A stretch of 27,132 bases of DNA from JABABD01 sp965530995 (GTDB lineage Bacteria > Bacteroidota > Bacteroidia > Flavobacteriales > Flavobacteriaceae): contig CBESOB010000012.1 of assembly GCA_965530995.1 (NCBI GenBank), positions 1 through 27,132 on the forward strand, in the 5' to 3' direction. The position numbers and the translations under genes were made by a program. Shown piece after piece: positions 20,540 through 27,132 of this stretch. Positions within the stretch are counted from its first letter, which is position 1. Each line of letters opens with the position of its first letter. The notes under the pieces were generated by a model, which was not told the DNA's origin, made no database searches, and was given only the letters and a program-made list of their open reading frames with translations.

Positions 20540-21172
20540 ATGACACTTAAGAAAATAGGTTGGGTGGTATTCATTGTACTCTGTATTTCAATAGGCCTAT
20601 ATCCTTATTCATATTTTATACTTGAAAGAACCTTTGGCCTGTTAGCGTCAAAGCCTGCAGAACTGCTTCAAGATATGTTATGGAATATCATGTTCTATAC
20701 ACATATTCTTTTAGGAGGCTTCGCATTAATGATAGGTTGGTCGCAATTTAGCGAAAAATGGCGTCTTAAATATTTGAAGTTGCATAGAAGAATAGGTATT
20801 GCTTATGTAATTAGTGCCGTTTTAAGTGGATCCAGTGGCTTGTATATTGCCTTTTTCGCCACAGGAGGATGGGTTTCAGTTTTGGGTTTCGCCAGCTTGG
20901 CAAGTGTCTGGTTATTTACAACGATAAAGGCATTCGTAGCCATAAAAAACGGTCGAATAATTGAACACCAGAAATTGATGGTACTCAGCTATGCGGTTTG
21001 TTTTGCCGCAGTCACCTTAAGAATCTGGTTGCCTTTATTATCAGCCACTTTTGGAAGTTTTATACCAGCTTACCGAATCGTGGCTTGGTTGTGTTGGGTG
21101 CCGAATTTACTTGTAGCTTTATATTTGATTAGGAATATAGATCATAACAAAAATGGGGTCGTTTATCATTAG
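20540..21172 (+). CDS. DUF2306 domain-containing membrane protein
   Basis: The 210 aa hold about six membrane helices: an N-terminal one (about 5-27), then 'HILLGGFALMIGWSQF' (about 54-70), 'RRIGIAYVISAVLSGSSGLYIAFFATGGW' (about 85-112), 'LGFASLASVWLFTTIKAFVAIKNGRIIEHQKLMVLSYAVCFAAVTLRIWLPLL', and a final helix 'RIVAWLCWVPNLLVALYLI'. The order H(A/I)LxGxxAL, LHRxxGxxY, GFAxLAxxWLxTT, HxxxMxxSYAxxxAAVTLR is the DUF2306 signature, including conserved His residues that might bind a metal or heme. Function unknown. It may be in one run with the next four plus-strand genes. Confidence 0.85.
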   Translation: MTLKKIGWVVFIVLCISIGLYPYSYFILERTFGLLASKPAELLQDMLWNIMFYTHILLGGFALMIGWSQFSEKWRLKYLKLHRRIGIAYVISAVLSGSSGLYIAFFATGGWVSVLGFASLASVWLFTTIKAFVAIKNGRIIEHQKLMVLSYAVCFAAVTLRIWLPLLSATFGSFIPAYRIVAWLCWVPNLLVALYLIRNIDHNKNGVVYH

Positions 21173-21200
21173 ACTGAATGGTTGACTTAAATATCTGGAC

Positions 21201-21632
21201 ATGAAATTATTCATATTTACTTCTTTTCTGTTGATTTTACTCTGCACTGATTGTTGTTATGCCCAAGAATCATTTACTGAATATCACAAGAATGGCAAAA
21301 TTGCTTTTCAAGGATCTAAAGTCGATGGTCAGCTTGTTGGTGAATATGCCGCCTTCTATAAAAATGGAAATATTCAATTGGTAGCCAGATACAATTCCGG
21401 TTTCCTCATTCAGAAAAAAGAATATCATGAAACTGGCGAGTTGATGACTACTTTTTACTTTATTAATGGTACAGAGTTCTTCAAGGCCTTTCATTACTAT
21501 AAGAGCGGCCAACTTAAAAAGGAAGGTAAGGTTGATAGAGGTGGACTCGAATCCGGAGAATGGTTTTATTATTCTGAAGACAATGAGCTATCGAAGATGG
21601 TTGTTTTTGATAAAGGGAAGGTCATTGGTTGA
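21201..21632 (+). CDS. Secreted MORN-like repeat protein
   Basis: The 143 aa start with a signal peptide (MKLFIFTSFLLILLCTDCCYAQ). The rest is about four imperfect repeats of the MORN-2 (YwqK-like) type: 'FTEYHKNGKIAFQGSKVDGQLVGEY', 'AAFYKNGNIQLVARYNSGFLIQKKEY', 'HETGELMTTFYFINGTEFFKAFHY', 'YKSGQLKKEGKVDRGG...EWFYYSEDNELSKMVVFDKGK'. Each pairs a beta hairpin around an NG/SG turn. Such repeat proteins are often annotated as 'toxin-antitoxin system YwqK family antitoxin', but nothing here supports a toxin partner; a surface or periplasmic structural role is more cautious. It is 28 bp downstream of the DUF2306 gene. Confidence 0.85.
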   Translation: MKLFIFTSFLLILLCTDCCYAQESFTEYHKNGKIAFQGSKVDGQLVGEYAAFYKNGNIQLVARYNSGFLIQKKEYHETGELMTTFYFINGTEFFKAFHYYKSGQLKKEGKVDRGGLESGEWFYYSEDNELSKMVVFDKGKVIG

Positions 21633-21713
21633 TTAGTTTCATGTTAAACCCATCCTAAATTCTTTATCAATACCTATGTGATGCCTATTTTTAAATTTGT
21701 TAACACACCTCCT

Positions 21714-22796
21714 ATGAAATATTTTACGACTGCGGTCATTCTATTAATTGGTTTTTCAATCACTGCGCAAGAGTTGTCTTTTGAAGAATACAACCCGATA
21801 TCGACCCTAGTGGTTCCGGGTGATAGTATCAAAGTGTCAAAGTTTCCTTTCATCGATGTACATGGTCACCAATATCGCATGCCAGAACAGGATTTGGCAC
21901 CAGTCATTGCTGCCATGGATACCTTGAATATGGGTATTATGGTAAATTTAAGCGGAAGAACAGGAGAAGATCTTAAAAAATCTGTTAAAAATATTGCAGA
22001 TCATTATCCCAATAGATTCGTGGTTTTCGCTAATATCAATTTTGAAGGTGCAGGTGCTGATGGTTGGACGGAGAAAATGGTCAAACAATTTGAATTGGAT
22101 GTAAAGAATGGTGCTAGAGGTCTCAAAGTATATAAAAGCCTTGGATTGCGAAATAAGGATTCTGATGGCAAACGATTAGCGATTGATGACTCTAGGCTTG
22201 ACGCTATCTGGGCAAAGTGTGGTGAATTAGGTGTGCCGGTGCTCATTCATTCGGCAGACCCTAAATCGTTTTGGGATGAGTTTGATGGCGATAACGAGCG
22301 TTGGTTGGAACTAAAAACACATCCGCGTAGAAAACGTGATGCCACTAATCCTGCATCTTGGGAGCAGATCATGCAAGAACAACAGAATATGTTCATGAAG
22401 CATAAAAAGACCACCTTTATCAATGCCCATATGGGGTGGTTGGCAAATGATCTTGGAGAATTAGGGCGACAGTTAGATGCAATGCCAAATATGAATGTGG
22501 GTATCGGTGCTATCATTGCGGAACTTGGACGGCAACCACGTTTTGCAAAACAATTTTTCATTAAGTATCAGGATCGCGTCCTGTTCGGGAAAGACAGTTG
22601 GAAGCCCAATGAATTCCCAACATATTTTAGGATCCTCGAAAGTGACGATGAGTATTTTCCGTATCACAAGAAATACCATGCATATTGGGCTATGTACGGA
22701 CTTGACTTACCTGATGATGTCTTGAAAAAAGTATACTACAAAAACGCCTTGAGAATTGTCCCTGGATTGGATGCCAGTTTGTTTCCTAAGAATTAA
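21714..22796 (+). CDS. Secreted amidohydrolase family protein
   Basis: The start was set at ATG 21714 (360 aa), not the GTG at 21678, because it gives a clear signal peptide (MKYFTTAVILLIGFSITAQ). The rest is an amidohydrolase-2 TIM barrel: 'FPFIDVHGHQYRM' with metal ligands H50/H52 after strand 1, 'VNLSGRTGEDLKKSV', 'ARGLKVYKSLGLR' (strand 4 Lys), 'VPVLIHSADPKSFWDEF' (His), 'TFINAHMGWLANDLGELGRQL' (His), and 'DRVLFGKDSW' (the catalytic Asp of strand 8). Related enzymes cleave or decarboxylate small cyclic or aromatic substrates; the true substrate is unknown. A possibly periplasmic hydrolase. The DUF1572 gene begins 9 bp after its stop, so the pair is likely co-transcribed. Confidence 0.88.
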   Translation: MKYFTTAVILLIGFSITAQELSFEEYNPISTLVVPGDSIKVSKFPFIDVHGHQYRMPEQDLAPVIAAMDTLNMGIMVNLSGRTGEDLKKSVKNIADHYPNRFVVFANINFEGAGADGWTEKMVKQFELDVKNGARGLKVYKSLGLRNKDSDGKRLAIDDSRLDAIWAKCGELGVPVLIHSADPKSFWDEFDGDNERWLELKTHPRRKRDATNPASWEQIMQEQQNMFMKHKKTTFINAHMGWLANDLGELGRQLDAMPNMNVGIGAIIAELGRQPRFAKQFFIKYQDRVLFGKDSWKPNEFPTYFRILESDDEYFPYHKKYHAYWAMYGLDLPDDVLKKVYYKNALRIVPGLDASLFPKN

Positions 22797-22805
22797 AATA
22801 TTTTT

Positions 22806-23249
22806 ATGCTAAGTAACACTTTGATTTCGCTGTATAAAAGAGACCTTGACAAATTAAAAAAAGAGTTGAGCCTTTACAAGAGTGAGAAAAACCTTTGGCT
22901 TGTTAGTGATGATGTTTCAAATTCTGCTGGAAATTTGTGCCTGCATTTAGTGGGTAATCTCAATCATTTTATTGGCTCGGTTATTGGAAATACAGGTTTT
23001 GTGCGTCAAAGAGAATTAGAATTTTCACAGAAAAATGTTTCCGTTGAAGAATTGACTTCTCAAGTTGATCAAACAATCGAAATGATCGAAACTACATTAC
23101 AAGGATTGGAAGATTCAGAACTGACAAAGGATTTTCCGATAGAAGTGTTTGGTAAACCTATGACCACGGAATATTTCTTGGTGCATTTATCCACACATTT
23201 ATCCTACCACTTGGGGCAGATTAATTACCATAGGCGTTTGTTAGACTAA
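22806..23249 (+). CDS. DinB-fold DUF1572 protein
   Basis: The 147 aa form a four-helix DinB-type bundle with no signal peptide. The likely metal triad is H47 ('GNLCLHLVGNLNHFIG') plus H131 and H135 ('HLSTHLSYHLGQINYHRRL'), the H-x3-H pair being the DinB hallmark. DUF1572 members are small putative metal-dependent enzymes related to thiol-S-transferases (bacillithiol, mycothiol and glutathione-type), usually of unknown substrate. The gene starts 9 bp after the amidohydrolase stop codon. Then follows a 231-bp AT-rich spacer. Function inferred from fold only. Confidence 0.88.
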   Translation: MLSNTLISLYKRDLDKLKKELSLYKSEKNLWLVSDDVSNSAGNLCLHLVGNLNHFIGSVIGNTGFVRQRELEFSQKNVSVEELTSQVDQTIEMIETTLQGLEDSELTKDFPIEVFGKPMTTEYFLVHLSTHLSYHLGQINYHRRLLD

Positions 23250-23480
23250 AATCAACTTTCAAATAAAAATGAAATATCCTTTTAGATAATTTGAAGTTAT
23301 CATACTTCTCTATCTATAAAATTGGTGTTTATTCATAAAATATCAAAGTATTTTAAATAGTAAGATAATTTAGAAAATAGTTCGTAATGAATTATTTACA
23401 TATATTTACCCTGATTTGCTATTAATTTTCCAATAAAAAAGGGGCTTAATAAGTACTGAACTCATTTTAAATTATTAAAA
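23250..23480. other. AT-rich spacer with no recognised feature
   Basis: The 231 bp between the DUF1572 gene and the GNAT gene are very AT-rich, with runs such as TTTAAATAG, and hold no open frame of note, hairpin terminator or repeat that I could see. A promoter for the GNAT gene probably lies here but no convincing TTTG/TAnnTTTG pair was found. Confidence 0.5.
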
Positions 23481-24185
23481 ATGATGAAAAAAGTATTTAT
23501 TAAAATGCGCCGCTATTACATGATTTTCACAACTGGAGATCATAGGTTTATACTTAAAGGAATACTGAAAAGATTAAATTCTACAGTATGGTCTTTTGAG
23601 CTTAAAAGGGACTTAGAAATACTCTTTACCAATCCCGATTCAACTATTCCACTGAATATAAGGTTGTTTAATGAAAAAGATGATGTTTATTTCAAGGATG
23701 CAAATGCAAATTGTGGTTTGGTTCAAGAGAACTTGCCAAATTGTTACATAGCTGTCACTAATGAAGAAGTACCATGTCATAGGATATGGCTAATTAATTA
23801 TGGTCAAAATGCTAAAATCAAAGGATTCTTTGGCAATCTGATGCCTGATTTAAAAGAGAATGAAGCTTTATTGGAAGGGGTTTTTACAGTGCCTTCTTTT
23901 CGAGGAATGAATATCATGCCTGCTACTGTGTCACGGATTTTGGAAAAAGCTAAGGACATGGATGTTAGATGGGTCATTGCTTTTGTAGAGGTCAATAATA
24001 TGCCATCACTGAGAGGCTTCAAAAGAGCTGGATTTTCACCTCATATGTTAAGAGAAGAGAAATGGTTTTTATTCTATCGATCAATAAGATATATAATGAT
24101 ACCTAGTGACGTATTAGATATGTATCATGAATATACTGAAGAAAAAACCACTATTAAAGAGGTATATTCCCATGCTTACGCTTAG
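23481..24185 (+). CDS. GNAT family N-acetyltransferase-like protein
   Basis: The 234 aa contain a GNAT core at about residues 80-195: 'NCYIAVTNEEVPCHRIWLINYG', then 'ALLEGVFTVPSFRGMNIMPATVSRILEKAKDMDVRWVIAFVEVNNMPSLRGFKRAGF', with the acetyl-CoA-binding stretch PSFRGMNI in place of the canonical RxxGxG and the FxxAGF end of the fold. The N-terminal ~75 residues are unassigned. The start is uncertain (ATG at 23481, 23484, 23505 or 23520); the first is used. It likely acylates a small molecule or protein. Its 3' end overlaps, in the opposite direction, the last 32 bp of the carboxylase gene: both stops (TAG 24183-24185 and TAA complementing 24154-24156) read cleanly, so the convergent overlap is real in this sequence. 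Low GC compared with the operon it meets. Confidence 0.8.
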   Translation: MMKKVFIKMRRYYMIFTTGDHRFILKGILKRLNSTVWSFELKRDLEILFTNPDSTIPLNIRLFNEKDDVYFKDANANCGLVQENLPNCYIAVTNEEVPCHRIWLINYGQNAKIKGFFGNLMPDLKENEALLEGVFTVPSFRGMNIMPATVSRILEKAKDMDVRWVIAFVEVNNMPSLRGFKRAGFSPHMLREEKWFLFYRSIRYIMIPSDVLDMYHEYTEEKTTIKEVYSHAYA

Positions 24186-25695
24186 GTCTGTCTACTTTCT
24201 TACCTTCCAACATTGAGAATGCCTTGATGAGTTTTCGTCTTGTATTCTTAGGAAGAATCACTTCATCAATGAATCCACGTTCGGCAGCACTATAAGGATT
24301 GGCAAAAAGTTCAGCGTATTCGGCTTCTTTTTCTTTCCATTTGCTGTCTTTGTCTTCAGCTGCATTGATTTCTTTCTTGAATATGATCTCGGCCGCACCT
24401 TTAGCACCCATTACCGCAATCTCAGCACTTGGCCATGCGAAATTCATGTCCGCACCGATATGTTTAGAGTTCATCACATCGTAGGCGCCACCATACGCTT
24501 TTCGGGTAATAACGGTGACTCTAGGTACTGTGGCTTCACTAAAGGCATATAATAATTTTGCGCCATGTACTATAATGCCATTCCATTCCTGATCGGTACC
24601 AGGAAGGAAACCTGGAACATCTTCCAATACCAATATTGGTATATTGAAGCAATCGCAAAAACGCACAAAGCGTGCTGCCTTTTTAGAGCTATTAACGTCT
24701 AGTACACCTGCTAGAAACATGGGTTGGTTAGCAATAATGCCAATACTTCGGCCGCCAAGACGTGCAAATCCCACAAGAATATTCTCGGCATGGTCTTTAT
24801 GGATTTCATAAAAAGAATCTTCATCAATGATTCCCTTGATCACATCATGCATATCATAGGGTTTGCTAGGATTATCAGGAATAATCCCTGCTAATGAATC
24901 CCTTAATTCATCATCTAGTTCGAATGGAAGAGGTGTAGTAGTTTCATTATTGTTTTGTGGTAAATATCCCAACAATTTTTTAATATCTTCTAGACATTCA
25001 ACATCGTTGACTGAGGTTTTATGCGCTACGCCAGATTTAGTTGAATGGGTACTGGCGCCACCTAATTCTTCACTTGTCACTTCTTCGTTAGTAACCGTCT
25101 TGACCACATTAGGACCTGTGACAAACATATAGCTAGTATCCTCGACCATGAGGGTAAAATCCGTCATTGCAGGCGAATAGACAGCGCCTCCAGCACATGG
25201 CCCCATGATGGCAGAGATCTGCGGAATGACACCGGATACTTGAACATTCCGATAAAAAATATCGGCATAACCACCCAAGGATCGCACACCTTCTTGAATA
25301 CGTGCTCCACCTGAATCATTAAGTCCAATAATTGGTGCCCCAACTTTCAAGGCAAGATCCATGATTTTGCATATTTTTTCAGCATGCGTTTCAGATAAAG
25401 CCCCGCCAAAAACAGTAAAATCTTGGGCGTAAATGTAGACTAGTCTATCGTTAATTGTGCCATAACCTGTGACGACACCATCTCCATAGAATTTTTGGTT
25501 TTCCATACCAAAATCTTTTGTTCTGTGTGTCACTAAAACACCAATTTCCTCAAAAGACCCTTCATCCATCAGATAATTAACCCGTTCTCTTGCGGTAAGT
25601 TTCTTCTTAGCGTGTTGCTTGTCAATACGGACCTGTCCACCGCCCAAATAGGCTTTGGATAGTTTGTCGTTAAGGTCGTTTATTTTAGATTCCAT
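24154..25695 (-). CDS. pccB: Acyl-CoA carboxylase carboxyltransferase subunit (propionyl-CoA carboxylase beta type)
   Basis: The 513 aa hold the two crotonase-like carboxyltransferase domains: N-terminal (about 1-255) with 'KKLTARERVNYLMDEGSFEE', 'GGARIQEGVRSLGGYADIF' and 'MGPCAGGAVYSPAMTDF', and C-terminal (about 270-513) with 'VLEDVPGFLPGTDQEWNGIIVHGAKLLYAF' and 'RKAYGGAYDVMNSKH'. D406 in YGGAYD matches the Asp that, in the Streptomyces PccB, sets preference for propionyl-CoA over acetyl-CoA, so propionyl-CoA is favoured. It transfers carboxylate from biotin to acyl-CoA (propionyl-CoA to methylmalonyl-CoA). It starts 6 bp after the accC-type gene in the same operon. Its last 32 bp overlap the GNAT gene on the other strand. 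Confidence 0.94.
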   Translation of the reverse strand: MESKINDLNDKLSKAYLGGGQVRIDKQHAKKKLTARERVNYLMDEGSFEEIGVLVTHRTKDFGMENQKFYGDGVVTGYGTINDRLVYIYAQDFTVFGGALSETHAEKICKIMDLALKVGAPIIGLNDSGGARIQEGVRSLGGYADIFYRNVQVSGVIPQISAIMGPCAGGAVYSPAMTDFTLMVEDTSYMFVTGPNVVKTVTNEEVTSEELGGASTHSTKSGVAHKTSVNDVECLEDIKKLLGYLPQNNNETTTPLPFELDDELRDSLAGIIPDNPSKPYDMHDVIKGIIDEDSFYEIHKDHAENILVGFARLGGRSIGIIANQPMFLAGVLDVNSSKKAARFVRFCDCFNIPILVLEDVPGFLPGTDQEWNGIIVHGAKLLYAFSEATVPRVTVITRKAYGGAYDVMNSKHIGADMNFAWPSAEIAVMGAKGAAEIIFKKEINAAEDKDSKWKEKEAEYAELFANPYSAAERGFIDEVILPKNTRRKLIKAFSMLEGKKVDRPKRKHGNIPL

Positions 25696-25701
25696 AGTCT
25701 C

Positions 25702-27132
25702 TTATTTTGGTAGGCGTAATTTTTTCTGCTCTTTGATATAATGTCTTAGAGCAACTAATGCGGCTATTCTTGATTCGACATCTTGTTTTGCCTTTAAGGA
25801 TTCAGGTGAATAATAATTCTTCACAAAATGGGTGTTAAAATTCCCAGTTCTAAAAGCATCATGTTCGCAAACAAACGTTCCAAAGGGTAAGGTGGTTTGT
25901 ATTCCTTCGATATGATAATCATTTATAGCCTTTAGCATTAATTGTATGGCTTCGTCACGAGTCTTGCCATAGGTTATCAATTTCGATAACATGGGGTCAT
26001 AATAAATAGGGATGTCCATGCCTTCTTCAAAGCCGTTATCTACACGAATCCCTTTACCTACAGGAATTTTGTATGTCTCTAAACGCCCAACGCTTGGAAG
26101 GAAATCATTCAGTGGGTCTTCTGCGTATACCCGTAATTCCAAGGCATGGCCTTTAATTCTCAAATCTTTTTGCTTCACAGGTAGGACTTCGCCACGGGCC
26201 ACTCGTATTTGCATTTCAACCAGATCTGTTCCTGTGATCAGTTCCGTAACTGGATGCTCCACTTGCAAACGTGTATTCATTTCAAGGAAATAGAAATTCA
26301 TTTGATCATCTAATAAGAACTCCACTGTTCCGGCACCTAGATAATCACAAGATCGACAAACCTTGATGGCTGCTTCTCCCATTTCCTCACGCAGTTCTGG
26401 CGTCAATACTGATGAAGGCGCTTCCTCAATCACTTTTTGATGTCGACGCTGTATACTGCATTCCCGTTCAAATAAATGAATGACATTGTTATGAGAATCG
26501 GCCATCACTTGAATTTCAATGTGCCTTGGTGATGTTACATATTTTTCAATGAAAACAGAGCCATCTCCAAAAGCAGAGGTTGCTTCGCTTATGGCCCGAT
26601 TCATTTGAGACTCTAGATCACTTTCTTTTTCCACGACACGCATTCCCTTTCCGCCACCGCCTGCTGAGGCTTTAATTAAAACTGGGAATCCAATATCCTG
26701 AGCTATCAATTTAGCTTTCTTAATATCAGTAATTGCCTTATCGATTCCAGGGACCATTGGGATGTCATAGTGGCTTACAGCTTCTTTGGCAGCTAATTTA
26801 CTCCCCATTATCCGTATGGCTTTTGAGCGTGGACCAATGAAAATAATATCATTTTCTTCGCAAGCCTCAGCGAAATCTGCATTTTCCGAAAGGAATCCAT
26901 ACCCTGGATGAATGGCATCCACACTGAGGGTTTTAGCTACTTCTATGATTTTATCTCCTAATAAATAGGATTGATTGGAAGGTGCTTCTCCGATAAGCAC
27001 AGCTTCATCTGCATATTTTACATGAGGCGCGTTACGATCTGCTGTAGAGTATACAGCAACTGTTTTAATACCCATTTTTTTGGCGGTGGACATTACCCTA
27101 ATGGCAATTTCACCACGATTGGCGACTAATAG
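25702..27132 (-). CDS. accC: Biotin carboxylase subunit of acyl-CoA carboxylase (5' end outside window)
   Basis: The open frame reaches the right edge: codons beyond the Met at 27093 read LLVANRGEIAIRV, the universal biotin carboxylase start, so only a few residues are missing and the Met at 27093 is internal. The ATP-grasp enzyme shows 'IHPGYGFLSENADFAEACEE', the glycine-rich 'KASAGGGGKGMRVV', 'ECSIQRRHQKVIEEAPS' and the catalytic 'FLEMNTRLQVEHPVTE', and ends without a biotin carrier domain (about 476 aa visible). It carboxylates biotin on a separate BCCP using ATP and bicarbonate. It is followed after 6 bp by the carboxyltransferase gene; the BCCP gene is presumably upstream, outside the window. 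accC and a propionyl-type subunit could serve propionate or amino-acid breakdown. Gene symbol by family only. Confidence 0.94.
   Translation of the reverse strand, partial: LLVANRGEIAIRVMSTAKKMGIKTVAVYSTADRNAPHVKYADEAVLIGEAPSNQSYLLGDKIIEVAKTLSVDAIHPGYGFLSENADFAEACEENDIIFIGPRSKAIRIMGSKLAAKEAVSHYDIPMVPGIDKAITDIKKAKLIAQDIGFPVLIKASAGGGGKGMRVVEKESDLESQMNRAISEATSAFGDGSVFIEKYVTSPRHIEIQVMADSHNNVIHLFERECSIQRRHQKVIEEAPSSVLTPELREEMGEAAIKVCRSCDYLGAGTVEFLLDDQMNFYFLEMNTRLQVEHPVTELITGTDLVEMQIRVARGEVLPVKQKDLRIKGHALELRVYAEDPLNDFLPSVGRLETYKIPVGKGIRVDNGFEEGMDIPIYYDPMLSKLITYGKTRDEAIQLMLKAINDYHIEGIQTTLPFGTFVCEHDAFRTGNFNTHFVKNYYSPESLKAKQDVESRIAALVALRHYIKEQKKLRLPK

Noticed and set aside
21201..21632. Toxin-antitoxin antitoxin (YwqK) label for the MORN-like protein
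   Set aside because: A signal peptide is present and no toxin gene is nearby; the repeats alone do not show antitoxin function.
1..27132. Defence, phage, CRISPR or transposase genes
   Set aside because: None of the frames shows the relevant motifs, no regularly spaced repeats were seen, and all palindromic elements lack an adjacent transposase in the window.

Overview
The window looks like a chromosome segment from a marine-type member of the Flavobacteriaceae (Bacteroidota). The support is the gliding-motility ABC transporter (GldF/GldG), a PurC, PhoH, Acs and acyl-CoA carboxylase of flavobacterial character, Bacteroidota-type promoter matches (TTTG ... TAnnTTTG), scarce Shine-Dalgarno sequences, many small lipoproteins, and several families of palindromic intergenic repeats. 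I cannot place it to genus from the sequence alone.

Layout. 1-3,340 is a loose, AT-rich accessory stretch. It holds the 3' end of an M16 peptidase, a short and probably truncated hypothetical gene, a secreted Asn/Ala-rich protein, a small lipoprotein and a DUF4870 membrane protein, closed by a strong bidirectional terminator at 3,356-3,387. 3,395-10,491 is a housekeeping block. On the minus strand it has dnaN, then an operon running SAM hydrolase -> antibiotic-monooxygenase-fold protein -> a fused gldF-gldG gene. Divergently on the plus strand it has phoH (TTG start) and purC. 10,492-13,073 holds a secreted M14 zinc carboxypeptidase and two minus-strand lipoproteins, one of them with a Dabb fold. 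13,330-17,348 is a small-molecule uptake module: the two-subunit sodium:solute symporter (DUF4212 small subunit overlapping the large subunit) followed by acetyl-CoA synthetase, so acetate or another short carboxylate is probably imported and activated to acyl-CoA.

17,504-24,185 is a run of plus-strand accessory genes: a P1B-4-like metal-efflux ATPase, a 34-residue lysine-rich peptide 3 bp ahead of a NYN-LOTUS putative RNase, a DUF2306 membrane protein, a MORN-like repeat protein, a secreted amidohydrolase, a DinB-fold DUF1572 protein and a GNAT acetyltransferase. The GNAT gene overlaps tail-to-tail with the minus-strand acyl-CoA carboxylase operon (accC-type biotin carboxylase, cut by the window end, then a propionyl-type carboxyltransferase).

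The most interesting points are the single-ORF GldF-GldG fusion, the tiny basic ORF coupled to the NYN-LOTUS gene, a REPIN-like inverted pair of 26-nt palindromes next to dnaN, other palindromic intergenic repeats, and an intrinsic terminator with no obvious parent gene between divergent genes. I saw no rRNA, tRNA, CRISPR array, insertion sequence, phage or recognisable defence or toxin system. I did not find a clearly new multi-gene system; the NYN-LOTUS pair is the best candidate for under-described biology.
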